Assembly: GCA_024742355.1 (NCBI GenBank)
Contig: JANSYM010000003.1
Span: forward strand, 139,351-203,350
Origin: Hyphomonadaceae bacterium
GTDB lineage: Bacteria; Pseudomonadota; Alphaproteobacteria; Caulobacterales; Hyphomonadaceae
DNA length: 64,000 bases
Direction: 5' to 3'
A program made the translations under genes and the position numbers. A model generated the notes under the pieces. That model made no database searches, was not told where the DNA came from, and saw nothing but the letters and a program-made list of their open reading frames with translations. Of the stretch, positions 1 to 8,649 are shown one piece after another. Position 1 is the first letter of the stretch. Each line of letters begins with the position of its first letter.

Positions 1-1098
1 GACATTCAATCTCCGGCTGCGGCAGCGCATGATGTAAGAACCCGGGCGCAGCTGCGTGCGGCGGCGCAATCGGCGCGCGCGGCGCTGCAATTGGCCGACG
101 CCGATGTGCGGATGCGCGAAGCTGAATTGGAGTCGGTTCTAGCCGATCGTGATCGGATGCAGCGATTGGCGCGAACCGGGACGGTTTCGGAGCAGGCTCT
201 CGAACGGGCAGAAGTCTCCGCGAGATCGCACTTGGCGGCGGTAGCGGCGGCGCGATCTGCGCGAGAAGTTGCTAGGTTCGAAATCGCACGAGCAGATGCA
301 GCTTTGATCCCAAGCGGCGCACCCGCGCGGGAAGCAATCGTCGGGATCACATCTCCCGTAACCGGTATGGTCTTGCGTGTATTGCGCGATAGCGAAGGTC
401 CTGTTGCCGCCGGTGAACCCATCATCGAGATCGGTCAATCTTCGCAAATTGAAATTGTGGTGGACGTCCTGTCTGAAGATGCGGTGAGGGTAAGCGAGGG
501 CACGCGGGTCAGGATCCGGGGATGGGGAGGACCGCCGCAAATGGGGTATGTCGCTCGGGTGGAACCCTATGCGTTCACGAAAATCTCTGCGCTTGGGATT
601 GAAGAACAGCGGACCAACGTGATCGTACGTTTTGACAAAACCATGCCGGGTCTGGGCCACGGTTTTCGGGTGCGCGCCGACATTGTCCTTTGGGATGACG
701 AACAAGTCTTACGGTTGCCAATGTCGACCGTGTTCAAGTCCGCGGAAGGGTGGACCGTCTATCGGGTTGAGAATGGACGAGCGAAGCAGCGAGTGGTCCA
801 GCTTGGCCGCATGAATGGTCAACTCGCGGAAGTAATCGCTGGCGTATCTGAAGACGACACGCTGATACTACATCCATCCTCCAGTTTGTTTGATGGGGTC
901 AGGGTCAAGGCCAGAGATTATTCTAGCACAGCCCAAGAGCGGGCCATCGTGACCGATACAACGTTCGACGTGAAAATCGCACGCAAAGATCCCTGTGACG
1001 CTGCAGCCAGTGCATTTGAGGAACAAATGACATTGGATCCCGCTCAGTTGGCGGGTCGGGAACAGGTGTCGCAAGGCACAGAACGGCAAAGGCCTTAG
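1..1098 (+). CDS. RND/HlyD-type efflux periplasmic adaptor subunit (5' partial)
   Basis: The reading frame is open from base 1 and ends at TAG 1096-1098, so the true start lies left of the window; the TTG at 91 is only an internal codon. About 365 residues are visible. The first 100 or so are Ala/Arg/Glu-rich and heptad-like, as in the coiled-coil hairpin of membrane-fusion adaptors. A lipoyl/barrel-sandwich half follows (ITSPVTGMVLRV, near bases 346-381) and then a beta-barrel part. Such adaptors link an inner-membrane RND or ABC pump to an outer-membrane channel. The last 50 or so residues form a loosely conserved tail. The next gene is metabolic, so this is the end of its operon and the pump partner must lie upstream. 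Substrate unknown. Confidence 0.8.
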   Translation, partial: DIQSPAAAAHDVRTRAQLRAAAQSARAALQLADADVRMREAELESVLADRDRMQRLARTGTVSEQALERAEVSARSHLAAVAAARSAREVARFEIARADAALIPSGAPAREAIVGITSPVTGMVLRVLRDSEGPVAAGEPIIEIGQSSQIEIVVDVLSEDAVRVSEGTRVRIRGWGGPPQMGYVARVEPYAFTKISALGIEEQRTNVIVRFDKTMPGLGHGFRVRADIVLWDDEQVLRLPMSTVFKSAEGWTVYRVENGRAKQRVVQLGRMNGQLAEVIAGVSEDDTLILHPSSSLFDGVRVKARDYSSTAQERAIVTDTTFDVKIARKDPCDAAASAFEEQMTLDPAQLAGREQVSQGTERQRP

Positions 1099-1187
1099 GT
1101 CATGTCTTTCTTCGCCGCTATAGCCGCGATATTGATGGTGACGGTCGTCGAGTGCGAGTGTCTCGACATCAAGAGGGAACATGGTTG

Positions 1188-2513
1188 ATGGATGAACCAT
1201 ATCTGCAGGCATACACGTCCAAACTGGGATCGGCACACGATGCGCTTGCGAATGTGAGCAGTGGTGAAAACCTCTCGATGGGAATGGCGCTTGGGGAACC
1301 GCCCGCACTACTGAGAGCGCTGGCCGAAAGGATCGAGCAATCAGGTTTGTCGGACCTCAAGCTCTGGTATTTTCACTCGATGCCGGAAGCCGCCCGGACC
1401 GTTCTCAGATACGAGCTCATGGATCGCTTGACCCCGCACTGCATGTTTATGGGGCCGATAGAACGCGAGCTTGTGAAACAGGGAGAGCTAGAAGGCCGGA
1501 AGGTCGTCAACTTTGTTCCGGTTGCGTTTTCCGATGCACCAAAACTGTTGAGTGAGCACGTCGAGATCGACACCTTCATCACCGCCGTGTCACCGATGGA
1601 TCGTCACGGATACTTCTCTTTCGGGGCCAACAATGATTATGCGTCGACTGCGGCGCGTGCTGCACGGCACACGATTGTTGAAGTCAACGAGAACATGCCC
1701 CGCGTGTTCGGGGATTCGATGATCCATGTTAGTGAGGTGGACGCGATCGTCGAGAACCATGTTCCTTTGTTTGAAATGCCCGAGCGTCCGCCTTCGTCAG
1801 CGGAACAGACGATCGGCGAGATTGTTGCTGACCTGGTCCCCGATGGCGCGTGTTTGCAAATGGGGATCGGCGCCATTCCCAACGTCGTCTGCCAGCATCT
1901 GAAATCCCGGCATGATCTGGGCATTCACACGGAATTACTGTCGCCTGGCTTGGTTGACCTGATTGATTGCGGGGCGGTGAACAATCGCCGCAAGAAAACC
2001 TTCCCGGGTCGAACGGTCTTTACATTCGCCCTGGGCAACCGGCGAATGTATGAGCTCATCCACGATAATCCTTCCATCAACAGTCACCCGGTGGATATCG
2101 TCAATGACCCGCGACACATCGCCAAGAACACAAACGTTGTATCCGTAAACGCTACGCTTCAAGTTGATCTGACGGGTGCGTGCAATTCAGAAGCGCTTGG
2201 CCGACGACAGTATAGTGGGTCTGGTGGGCAACTCGATTTTGTGCGCGGTGCGCGGCGATCAGAGAATGGGCGGTCGATCATCGCAACCTGTTCCACCGCT
2301 AAGGAGGGTACGGTGTCGACAATTGTTCCGGAACTCACCGGAGCGGTAACAACACCGCGTAACGACGTTGACACTGTGGTGACTGAATTCGGAGCAGTCA
2401 GATTGATCGGGCTCAGTGCTGAAGACCGCGCCCGCGCGCTCATTCGGCTAGCCCATCCAGATCATCGCGCTGACCTCACACAGCAGGCGAAGCTTCAACA
2501 ATTGATCGATTGA
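1188..2513 (+). CDS. acetyl-CoA hydrolase/4-hydroxybutyrate CoA-transferase family protein
   Basis: 441 residues from ATG 1188, chosen because AAGAGGGA at 1171-1178 sits about 9 bases upstream; a GTG at 1152 would add 12 unconvincing residues. It is a class I CoA-transferase of the Cat1/AbfT type: the glycine-rich CoA loop MGIGAIPN lies at about 225-232, the HTELLSPG segment at about 247-254 carries the glutamate expected to form the gamma-glutamyl-CoA intermediate, and YSGSGGQLDFVRGA is the family hallmark. It would move CoA between acetyl-CoA and a small acid such as 4-hydroxybutyrate, or hydrolyse acetyl-CoA. It ends 6 bases from the convergent Fnr-type regulator gene. Given the PHA synthase 10 kb away, supply of 4-hydroxybutyryl-CoA is possible but unproven. 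Confidence 0.85.
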   Translation: MDEPYLQAYTSKLGSAHDALANVSSGENLSMGMALGEPPALLRALAERIEQSGLSDLKLWYFHSMPEAARTVLRYELMDRLTPHCMFMGPIERELVKQGELEGRKVVNFVPVAFSDAPKLLSEHVEIDTFITAVSPMDRHGYFSFGANNDYASTAARAARHTIVEVNENMPRVFGDSMIHVSEVDAIVENHVPLFEMPERPPSSAEQTIGEIVADLVPDGACLQMGIGAIPNVVCQHLKSRHDLGIHTELLSPGLVDLIDCGAVNNRRKKTFPGRTVFTFALGNRRMYELIHDNPSINSHPVDIVNDPRHIAKNTNVVSVNATLQVDLTGACNSEALGRRQYSGSGGQLDFVRGARRSENGRSIIATCSTAKEGTVSTIVPELTGAVTTPRNDVDTVVTEFGAVRLIGLSAEDRARALIRLAHPDHRADLTQQAKLQQLID

Positions 2514-2519
2514 TCGCGT

Positions 2520-3230
2520 TCAGGCGGCGATGCCTTCGAGGCAATCCACTTCGCCCGCCAGTGAAACCAGTTGTTCCCGCTTGCATACCGCGAACCGGGT
2601 GGCTTGCGGCAGATCAATAATGCCGCGCTGTTTCAGCTTGTTCATCATGCGGCTGACCGTTTCCAGGGTCAGCCCAAGATAGTCGGCGATATCGCAGCGG
2701 CTCATTCGGATTTCAACATAGCCCGTCTCAGGATTGCGAAAACGATGATCGAGGAAAAGTAGGAAGCTCGCCGTTCGCTCCATCGCGTTCTTGCGACCGA
2801 GCAATAGCGCTTGCTCACGCGCACTTTGAAGCTTGGTCCCCATCATCGTGAGAATCCGTTGACGAAACCCGGCTTCGTTCTGCAGCCGGCGATCGAACAT
2901 CGCGCGCGGCGTGCACAGGATTTCGACAGGTGTGATGGCTTCTGCGCTGACATCGTGTCGATCAGCAAAGGTCATTGCAAGATACTCTCCGCCGGACACA
3001 AAAGATTGAATTTGGCGCCGACCATCCGCCATCAATCGATACAGGATGACCGTCCCTCTGAGGACTTTGTAAATTCCTTTGGGCGCGTCTCCTTGCATGA
3101 AGACATGTTCCTGGGGTGCAAACTTGACGACGTTCCTGGGGTGCGCGGTCGCGCGATTGCACCCGAGATGAGTGCCTATCGTGCGGACTTCGAAATTACT
3201 CTCTGGAGAGAACAGCTCTTGATCTGCCAT
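2520..3230 (-). CDS. Crp/Fnr (FixK-like) transcription regulator
   Basis: 236 residues from ATG at 3230, preceded by GGAGGA with a 4-base gap; a GTG at 3245 would add five residues. The N-terminal half is a cyclic-nucleotide-binding-like beta roll (QEHVFMQGDAPKGIYKVLRG, about 45-65). The C-terminal half is a winged helix with recognition segment ETVSRMMNKLKQRGII; the E..SR pattern is that of Fnr/FixK proteins reading TTGAT-N4-ATCAA. The four-cysteine Fe-S arrangement of true FNR is not evident (one Cys near residue 25, one near 105, two near the C-terminus), so FixK-like is the better label. Box-like sites near 4554, 6360 and 8636 suggest it controls its neighbours. Confidence 0.88.
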   Translation of the reverse strand: MADQELFSPESNFEVRTIGTHLGCNRATAHPRNVVKFAPQEHVFMQGDAPKGIYKVLRGTVILYRLMADGRRQIQSFVSGGEYLAMTFADRHDVSAEAITPVEILCTPRAMFDRRLQNEAGFRQRILTMMGTKLQSAREQALLLGRKNAMERTASFLLFLDHRFRNPETGYVEIRMSRCDIADYLGLTLETVSRMMNKLKQRGIIDLPQATRFAVCKREQLVSLAGEVDCLEGIAA

Positions 3231-3362
3231 GATGTCCTCCGTCACCCTTTGTCGGACACAAGTGTCCGTGCTCCATAGTAAATATGTGAGGACGACAGGT
3301 TCGGGTTTAATCCCGTAAAACTACGTAGGCGCAGGGTGTATTCTTCGAAATTTTTGTAATGT

Positions 3363-4493
3363 TCAGGCTGCAACCACATCTGCGGAACGGTCCATGGGAT
3401 GGTGCAAGGCTTTTCGACGTCGGCCTTCCGCATCGGCGACTTTTAACGCCCAGACGACACGTTCCGGCGAGATGTCATGAGGTTCATTGTGGATCGTTTC
3501 GCCCGGTGCGCAAGCGGCTTCAGAGACCCGCTCCAGTTTTTCATCCGTGACCGGATCCAGGCCGATATCGCCCAGCGTGACTGGCAATCCGACATCCAGA
3601 CAAAAATCATATACTTCATCGATGCGGAAACTGTTTTGGTCGGTCAGAAACAGACTCGCCAGAACACCAATGGTAACCTTTTCTCCGTGCCAATAAGCAT
3701 GCGTATCCTCCAGCACGGTGAGCCCGTTGTGGATTGCATGGCAGGCCGCCAACCCGCCAGATTCAAAGCCGAGACCTGATAGCAATGTGTTCGCTTCGAC
3801 CACATGTTCAAGAGCCGGCGTAACGACTTCTTGCTCGCACGCAGTGACCGCAATTCGCCCATAGTCCATCAGTGTTTCGTAGCAGAGTTCGGCCAGCGCA
3901 TAAGCTGTCATCGTGCCCAGACGGCCGGTCATGTTTGCGGCACGGCGAATGCGACAACTGTCAGCTTCGAACCAGGTCGCGAGGGCATCACCCATGCCGG
4001 CGGCCAGGAATCGAACCGGCGCCTTTGCGATGAGGTCGGTATCAACAATGACTGTGTCGGGATTGTTCGGCAGAAGCTGATAACGCTCAAATTGCCCGTC
4101 CTGTTTGTAGATAACGGAAAGGGCAGAGCAGGGTGCGTCGGTTGAAGCAATCGTTGGTACAATAATCACGGCGCGACCCAAGGCATGCGCGACAGCTTTG
4201 GCGGTGTCCATTGTCTTGCCCCCGCCCACGCCAATTATCAAATCGACGCCCGCCGCGGTCGCAATCTCCAGAAGCCTGTCAATCTCGGCCTGGCTGCACT
4301 CGCCACTAAACTTTTCGAGGATCGGATTGAACGCGTTGAGAGGCTCAATCACCTGATCCTTCAAATGATCGATTGCGTACGGATCGGCGAGCACCAATGG
4401 GCATTGCCCTAATCGTTTCGTCTCCTCTCCGAGCAAGTCCAGCGCATTGGCTCCCTGCACGTATCGGCCGGGGAAAATTGAGGTGGTAATCAT
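3363..4493 (-). CDS. gldA: glycerol dehydrogenase (iron/zinc-type alcohol dehydrogenase)
   Basis: 376 residues, the usual GldA length. ATG 4493 is preferred over GTG 4505 because GGAG lies 8 bases upstream and the N-terminus then matches the family pattern (FPGRYVQG). The NAD-binding loop GVGGGKTMDTAKA and the metal site are visible: Asp in GMGDALATWFEA, then two His in the segments CHAIHNGL and THAYWHGEKV. It would oxidise glycerol to dihydroxyacetone with NAD+, or reduce small carbonyls such as methylglyoxal or glycolaldehyde. It lies 132 bases downstream of the Fnr/FixK-like regulator on the same strand's upstream side and diverges from the host-attachment gene, so it belongs to the low-oxygen block by position. 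Natural substrate not settled by sequence. Confidence 0.85.
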   Translation of the reverse strand: MITTSIFPGRYVQGANALDLLGEETKRLGQCPLVLADPYAIDHLKDQVIEPLNAFNPILEKFSGECSQAEIDRLLEIATAAGVDLIIGVGGGKTMDTAKAVAHALGRAVIIVPTIASTDAPCSALSVIYKQDGQFERYQLLPNNPDTVIVDTDLIAKAPVRFLAAGMGDALATWFEADSCRIRRAANMTGRLGTMTAYALAELCYETLMDYGRIAVTACEQEVVTPALEHVVEANTLLSGLGFESGGLAACHAIHNGLTVLEDTHAYWHGEKVTIGVLASLFLTDQNSFRIDEVYDFCLDVGLPVTLGDIGLDPVTDEKLERVSEAACAPGETIHNEPHDISPERVVWALKVADAEGRRRKALHHPMDRSADVVAA

Positions 4494-4553
4494 GATGCGC
4501 TCCACTTGCGGTTTTTACATTGATCAATCTTACGAAGATTGTTTTTGACGCAT

Positions 4554-4567
4554 TTGAGGAGGATCAA
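4554..4567. promoter_or_regulatory. candidate Fnr/FixK box
   Basis: TTGAGGAGGATCAA fits TTGA(N)-N4-(N)TCAA and is centred about 57 bases before ATG 4618. It would be a class II type site for the host-attachment gene. Inference from motif and neighbouring regulator gene. Confidence 0.45.
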
Positions 4568-4617
4568 ATCGCTGCGCGGTTTGGCGCAGCAAAGTGCGCT
4601 CAAACAGGAGGTGTGGG

Positions 4618-5052
4618 ATGAAACTGGAAACTGGGATCTGGGTTGCCGTCTGCGACGGTGGTCGGTTTTTGCTGCTTCAAAACCAAGGCGATGTGGATGT
4701 GTTAGATTTGCGGATAATCGCGCATGAAAAACCGGATGAAGGTTCGGAGGTCGGGCGATCAGCTCGCGGACCGTCACCAGACGGCAGCATGGCGCGACTG
4801 GGACGAGCGCAGAGTCATTCGGTTGAAGACCTCGCTGAACGTCGCTTCGTCGAGTCGATTGCTTCAGAGCTAGAGGCACGTATTGCAAACGGAAGCATCA
4901 ATCGGCTTGTGCTGATGGCTGACCCAAAAACGCTGGGTCTGCTCCGGGATAAACTCAGCGAGACCGCGCGTGGCAACATCACAGAGGAAATTGCCGCTGA
5001 TTTTGCGCACAATACTGTGGCTCAGATAGAGACGGCAATCGCGCGGTATTAG
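4618..5052 (+). CDS. host attachment family protein (Host_attach/baeRF-like)
   Basis: 144 residues from ATG 4618, with AGGAGGT at 4606-4612. The family, named from 'protein required for attachment to host cells', is related to bacterial eRF1-like (baeRF) folds; its true role is poorly known and probably intracellular stress-related. Visible hallmarks are an N-terminal beta strand (ETGIWVAVCDGG), a charged linker, then EDLAERRFVESIASELEARI and a segment resembling 'lvlmAdPktLGlLRdkLs' near the C-terminus. The gene ends 4 bases before the convergent MgtC/DUF4010 gene. The box at 4554 suggests induction under oxygen limitation. No signal peptide. Confidence 0.72.
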   Translation: MKLETGIWVAVCDGGRFLLLQNQGDVDVLDLRIIAHEKPDEGSEVGRSARGPSPDGSMARLGRAQSHSVEDLAERRFVESIASELEARIANGSINRLVLMADPKTLGLLRDKLSETARGNITEEIAADFAHNTVAQIETAIARY

Positions 5053-5056
5053 CTTG

Positions 5057-6313
5057 TTACGAAGTGACGAGGACGAGCGTTAAGAAGCCCACAGAAATCG
5101 TCGTTACGACCAAGGCGCCGATCGACCGAACATGCCTCCCTCTCGCAACAAATGTGAACAATACACCTTTGAAAATGGTGTTTGAGAAGATTGCCAAAGT
5201 GATCGCCACGATCGCAGCTTGCGCTGAGATCACCGTTCCGGCGAGTTTCGGCACAGACAGTGATACTGCCTCAATATCGATGGCGCCGGTCAGCGTGGAC
5301 ACAAACAAGAGTGCCTGGCTTCCGAACAGCGTTGCCGCGCCTTTCGAAGCCATCAGCGCGATGGTCAATATACCGGCGAATGTTGCCGCCTCAGTCAGAT
5401 CCAGTGGGTTCCTGAGCGCCATTTCGTCGGGGTGGCTTTGCTCTGTGGAGCGGTTGAGAGTCAACATAAATGCAAGTCCGAGAACGAAGAGCATGGTCGC
5501 CAGGATTGGCGCAAAGCCAGCCAGCAGCGTCGGCGCCAGTAACGTGACAACAATTCCTGTGCGAACCAGCATCATAATCCAAGCCAAACAAATGGCGGAA
5601 AGGCCAACGCCTTTGACCAGCTTCTCGTCGCGAACCATGCGCGCGATGGCCAGCGTCACCGCTGTAGAAGAAACCAATCCACCGAGTAGTGCAGTCAGGA
5701 GCAATCCGCTTTTTTGCCCAAACCATTTGGTGCCGACATAGGCGAGAAAGCTCAAGCCGCTGATCAGGACGACCATGAGCCAGATGGTGCGCGGATTCAA
5801 AGCTTCAAATGGGCCGAAATCTTCGTCGGGCAAAAGGGGTAAGACGACGATACTGATCAACAACCACCTCAGGAAGGCGCTGATTTCTGACTCGCTCAAT
5901 CGATTCAAGAATGCGTGAAGCGGCACTCGTATCCACAATAAGAATGTGGTGATCACCCCACCCATGGCGGCGATTTGCGGATGTCCGAGCACTGCGGTTG
6001 CACCAAGCGCATAGGCTAGAAGCGCGGCCATAAGCGTCGTCACGCTGACTTCATCAGAGGTTTCAAGCCGACCTTGATAGCCTTGTCGCAAAAGGAGGGC
6101 GATCGCGATCAGTCCGCCTGCCAGAACAAACCCCTGGCCTTGATCCGCCAGTGCGGCGAGGCCCCCAAAAAGGCCTATCAAGCCAATTGTCCGAAAACCT
6201 GCAATACGGCTGCCTTCAGGGTCGGCGCGATCTTTCCAACCACGCTCTAATCCGATCAGCAAGCCAATGCCGAGCGCTGTGGTTAGGCTCAAGAGAACGC
6301 TGAGATCGACCAT
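5057..6313 (-). CDS. MgtC/SapB family membrane protein with DUF4010 domain
   Basis: 418 residues from ATG 6313, preceded by GGAGGA; an upstream ATG at 6388 would add 25 residues without a better site. The N-terminal ~130 residues are MgtC/SapB-like (LGIGLLIGLERGWKDR, then FRTIGLIGL), and the remaining ~280 are a DUF4010 module with about eight hydrophobic helices, giving roughly twelve transmembrane segments in all. The function of this two-domain family is unknown; MgtC relatives affect Mg2+ and acid homeostasis and ATP synthase activity. It diverges from the lipoprotein gene at 6449, and a possible Fnr/FixK box lies between them. Confidence 0.85.
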   Translation of the reverse strand: MVDLSVLLSLTTALGIGLLIGLERGWKDRADPEGSRIAGFRTIGLIGLFGGLAALADQGQGFVLAGGLIAIALLLRQGYQGRLETSDEVSVTTLMAALLAYALGATAVLGHPQIAAMGGVITTFLLWIRVPLHAFLNRLSESEISAFLRWLLISIVVLPLLPDEDFGPFEALNPRTIWLMVVLISGLSFLAYVGTKWFGQKSGLLLTALLGGLVSSTAVTLAIARMVRDEKLVKGVGLSAICLAWIMMLVRTGIVVTLLAPTLLAGFAPILATMLFVLGLAFMLTLNRSTEQSHPDEMALRNPLDLTEAATFAGILTIALMASKGAATLFGSQALLFVSTLTGAIDIEAVSLSVPKLAGTVISAQAAIVAITLAIFSNTIFKGVLFTFVARGRHVRSIGALVVTTISVGFLTLVLVTS

Positions 6314-6359
6314 AAATCCTCCGGTTCGCGTGGAATAATTGAATTTTCTGCCGTCGAAT

Positions 6360-6373
6360 TTGACTTCGCTCAA
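6360..6373. promoter_or_regulatory. weak candidate Fnr/FixK box
   Basis: TTGACTTCGCTCAA has TTGA and TCAA arms at the right spacing but a C where the right half normally has A or G. It lies between the divergent DUF4010 (start 6313) and lipoprotein (start 6449) genes. Confidence 0.3.
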
Positions 6374-6448
6374 AGCGGCAATCTGCAATTCTCAGACGAT
6401 GTTGGTCAAATGCCGGTCCGGCAGATTAATCTCACAAAGGAGAAACCC

Positions 6449-6955
6449 ATGATTAGAACACTGCTTGCCGCAATTTTTGTGATCGGGATCGCAGCCTGCA
6501 CGTCGACGCCGATCTACGAAGCCGCGCAGGATCAGAATGACTTTGGATATTCCGACCAGAAGATTGAGGAAAACCGTTATCGCGTCACTTATAATGGAGA
6601 CGCGTCCACGTCTCGATCTACGGTCGAGAACTTCCTGTTGTATCGGATGTCGGAAATAACGCTCGAAAACGGCTTTGACTATTTCAAGGTCTTGGACACC
6701 GATACTGAGTGCCACACCGAATACCGCGCCACGAGTGAGGAGACTTGTCCACCCGCATCCCGGTATGGCCCAATGTTCCCGTATTGCGGCTTTGGCTATA
6801 TCTGCAATCCATCCCAAACCATCAAGGAAACCAAGCGCTACGAGGCTGTCGCCTATTTAACTTTGCACAAGGGTGAAAAGCCGGATGATGATGCTCACGC
6901 GTTTTTTGCGCGCGCCGTTCAGCAAAACCTGAGCGACCAAATTGTCCGCGATTAG
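6449..6955 (+). CDS. CC0125/CC1285-type lipoprotein
   Basis: 168 residues from ATG 6449, with AAAGGAGA just upstream; a start at 6410 would place the signal peptide internally. Residues 1-17 are a lipoprotein signal with lipobox GIAAC. The mature part has the pattern of the caulobacterial CC0125/CC1285 family: RYRVTYNGDASTSRSTVENF, then FLLYRMSEITLENGFDYFKV and a cysteine-containing C-terminal half. An envelope location is expected. Function unknown; the family is common in Caulobacterales and Hyphomonadaceae, which supports the lineage guess for this window. It lies in the low-oxygen/stress block, 41 bases ahead of a cytochrome c gene. Confidence 0.7.
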   Translation: MIRTLLAAIFVIGIAACTSTPIYEAAQDQNDFGYSDQKIEENRYRVTYNGDASTSRSTVENFLLYRMSEITLENGFDYFKVLDTDTECHTEYRATSEETCPPASRYGPMFPYCGFGYICNPSQTIKETKRYEAVAYLTLHKGEKPDDDAHAFFARAVQQNLSDQIVRD

Positions 6956-6996
6956 AGACTGTCTTACGCTAATGAACACCCTAGTGGGAGCCTAGC

Positions 6997-7386
6997 ATGA
7001 AATCGACTGAAAACAACCTGATTTGCACCTGTCTGCTATTGCTCGCGAGTAGCCTGTTGGTGCAAGCCTGTGCCGAACAAGTCGAGGCGCCGACTGCATA
7101 TGAAACGCCCGTAGCCGAACTCATGGGGCAAGGGGAGGCGATGGTGGAGAATCTCTGTGTCAGCTGTCACGCCATAAAGAGCAATGATCTGAGCGTTCAT
7201 CCAGACGCTCCAGCGTTGCGCGATCTATCGAAGAGGATGAACCTGGAAGAGCTTCGAACTCCGATGATGGAAGGCATGATCGTTGACCATCCCGACATGC
7301 CGGAATGGGCGTTCGAACCACATCATGTCGATGCCTTGCTGTACTATTTGAGTAGCATCCAATCAGATCAGAGTGATCGCCAATAA
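6997..7386 (+). CDS. mono-haem cytochrome c lipoprotein
   Basis: 129 residues. The N-terminal hydrophobic stretch ends in a lipobox-like LLVQAC, so the protein is probably anchored in the periplasm by a lipid. One haem-binding motif, CVSCH, lies at about residue 53, and methionines near DMPEWAFEPHH could give the sixth iron ligand. It resembles small class I cytochromes that carry single electrons between dehydrogenases or bc1 and an oxidase. It is preceded by the CC0125-type lipoprotein and followed by Hsp20. GTGGGAG at 6981-6987 serves as ribosome binding site. Confidence 0.8.
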   Translation: MKSTENNLICTCLLLLASSLLVQACAEQVEAPTAYETPVAELMGQGEAMVENLCVSCHAIKSNDLSVHPDAPALRDLSKRMNLEELRTPMMEGMIVDHPDMPEWAFEPHHVDALLYYLSSIQSDQSDRQ

Positions 7387-7489
7387 AGCTTGTGTGCGTG
7401 ATTGTCCTTATTCCGTAGGTCGCCGCGCGAACTTATCTTTTCCCCGGGTTTAGCCCGAGAAATTGAGCCTCACAGGAAAGGAGAGAGCT

Positions 7490-7981
7490 ATGCGATTTAG
7501 TCCTTTAATTCCGTTTCGGTCCAACGTCCCGTCTCGAACGGGTAATGGTCCGTTCTCGGATTTGAGGTCGGAGATGGATGATCTCTTCGCCAGGTTCTTT
7601 GAACTTGACACCACAGGCCGTTTTTCAGGCCTGGCTGACTTCGCACCGAGTATCGATGTGAGTGAATCCGAGTCTCAGATCATTGTGAAAGCGGATCTTC
7701 CGGGAGTCGAGAAAGACAACATTAATCTCGAGCTTCACGACGATGTGCTCGTTCTCAAAGGCGAGCGCAGTGATGAATCCGAATCTGGTGAAGGGGAAGA
7801 CCGTCGCGTCATAGAGCGCAGTTATGGTCGGTTCGAGCGATCGATGCGCCTGCCGTTCACACCGGCGGAGAGCGACGTCGAAACAAGCTATAAGAATGGC
7901 GTTCTGACGGTCACGGTAGCGAAGCCGCAAAAGCCGGAAGACAAAGCCAAGCAAATCCCGATTAGAGGGAAATGGGTCTAG
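7490..7981 (+). CDS. Hsp20/alpha-crystallin small heat-shock protein
   Basis: 163 residues from ATG 7490, with AAAGGAGAG immediately upstream. The N-terminal region has the class A small heat-shock form (MRFSPLIPF, then DLRSEMDDLFARFF). The alpha-crystallin domain spans about residues 45-145: SIDVSESESQIIVKADLPGV, the region around LVLKGER, RSYGRFERSMRLP, and the hallmark KNGVLTVTVAK. The C-terminal IPI-type anchor is present as KQIPIRGK. It is an ATP-independent holdase that keeps unfolding proteins soluble. Proximity to a cytochrome and an Fnr-type regulator suggests induction by oxygen limitation as well as heat. No CIRCE or ROSE-like element was recognised upstream. Confidence 0.92.
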   Translation: MRFSPLIPFRSNVPSRTGNGPFSDLRSEMDDLFARFFELDTTGRFSGLADFAPSIDVSESESQIIVKADLPGVEKDNINLELHDDVLVLKGERSDESESGEGEDRRVIERSYGRFERSMRLPFTPAESDVETSYKNGVLTVTVAKPQKPEDKAKQIPIRGKWV

Positions 7982-8097
7982 CATTGTACGCATCTCGGAG
8001 TGTGAGCTCTTCACGCTCCGCGAGCGTCAATACTAACGAAGCAGGACCGATTAGGATGAGCTGACCTTGATCGGCGCGTACGACGAAGCGGCAAACC

Positions 8098-8571
8098 CTA
8101 CCAATGTGGATAGGTGACATAGTCTGAACGTTCGAAAGGTTTCAGCGTGTAGTGCGCTTCCAGAAAGGTCACCAGATCCGTCAGCTGAGTCACCGTCATC
8201 ACGTCGTTATAGTTTATCATGTTGGTTTGGCCGTCGGTTTGCACCATCGTGCCGAGCCGCTCTTGTGATATCTTGTGGGACGGGTTCACAATTGATGTCA
8301 CCAACTCGCCATAGGTATAAACGCGCGTTTGTTCGCCGCCGAGCGGAATGGTCCGATCTGCCTCACGAATGGTGTCACGGACGGCCGGCGCCCCGGTCAC
8401 CGAGTGGCACGAGACGCACCCCAATTCGACAAAAGTCTGTGCGCCCGCTTCTGCGTCGCCTTCCGGGAACGAGAACGCCGCTGACCCTGACGGTTGGCAT
8501 GCGGCGAGGAACGACAGTGTCGCTCCGAGAGCGAGCGGCACGGAAAGTTGCAATTTGACAGGTCGCAACAT
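8098..8571 (-). CDS. mono-haem cytochrome c lipoprotein
   Basis: 157 residues from ATG 8571, preceded by GGGAGA; a longer in-frame start at 8748 would bury the signal peptide. The signal ends in the lipobox LSFLAAC. The haem motif CVSCHSVTG lies near residue 53, and a C-terminal stretch of about 50 residues ending in a tryptophan follows methionine-rich GTMVQTDGQTNMINYNDVM. Periplasmic, lipid-anchored electron carrier. It is the best candidate for direct Fnr/FixK control: a perfect consensus box lies 65-78 bases upstream of the start. Partner oxidase not in the window. Confidence 0.82.
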   Translation of the reverse strand: MLRPVKLQLSVPLALGATLSFLAACQPSGSAAFSFPEGDAEAGAQTFVELGCVSCHSVTGAPAVRDTIREADRTIPLGGEQTRVYTYGELVTSIVNPSHKISQERLGTMVQTDGQTNMINYNDVMTVTQLTDLVTFLEAHYTLKPFERSDYVTYPHW

Positions 8572-8635
8572 TTTTAGATCTCCCAATTTCTTTGAATACG
8601 CCGAAGTCTTCTGGGTGCTTTTGTGCCAGGTTGTG

Positions 8636-8649
8636 TTGATGCGGATCAA
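8636..8649. promoter_or_regulatory. Fnr/FixK box, perfect consensus
   Basis: TTGATGCGGATCAA matches TTGAT-N4-ATCAA exactly. Its centre is about 72 bases from the cytochrome start at 8571, so a class II promoter would start transcription near 8601 and give a leader of about 30 bases. Confidence 0.65.

Noticed and set aside
2500-2516. TTGATCGATTGATC as an Fnr box
   Set aside because: It is a direct repeat at the end of the CoA-transferase gene, not an inverted repeat.
4518-4530. ATTGATCAAT palindrome as an Fnr box
   Set aside because: The two half-sites directly abut without the four-base spacer that the Fnr/FixK family needs.
5064-5741. A 225-residue plus-strand ORF
   Set aside because: It is the antisense shadow of the MgtC/DUF4010 membrane protein gene; the hydrophobic pattern and family match belong to the minus strand.
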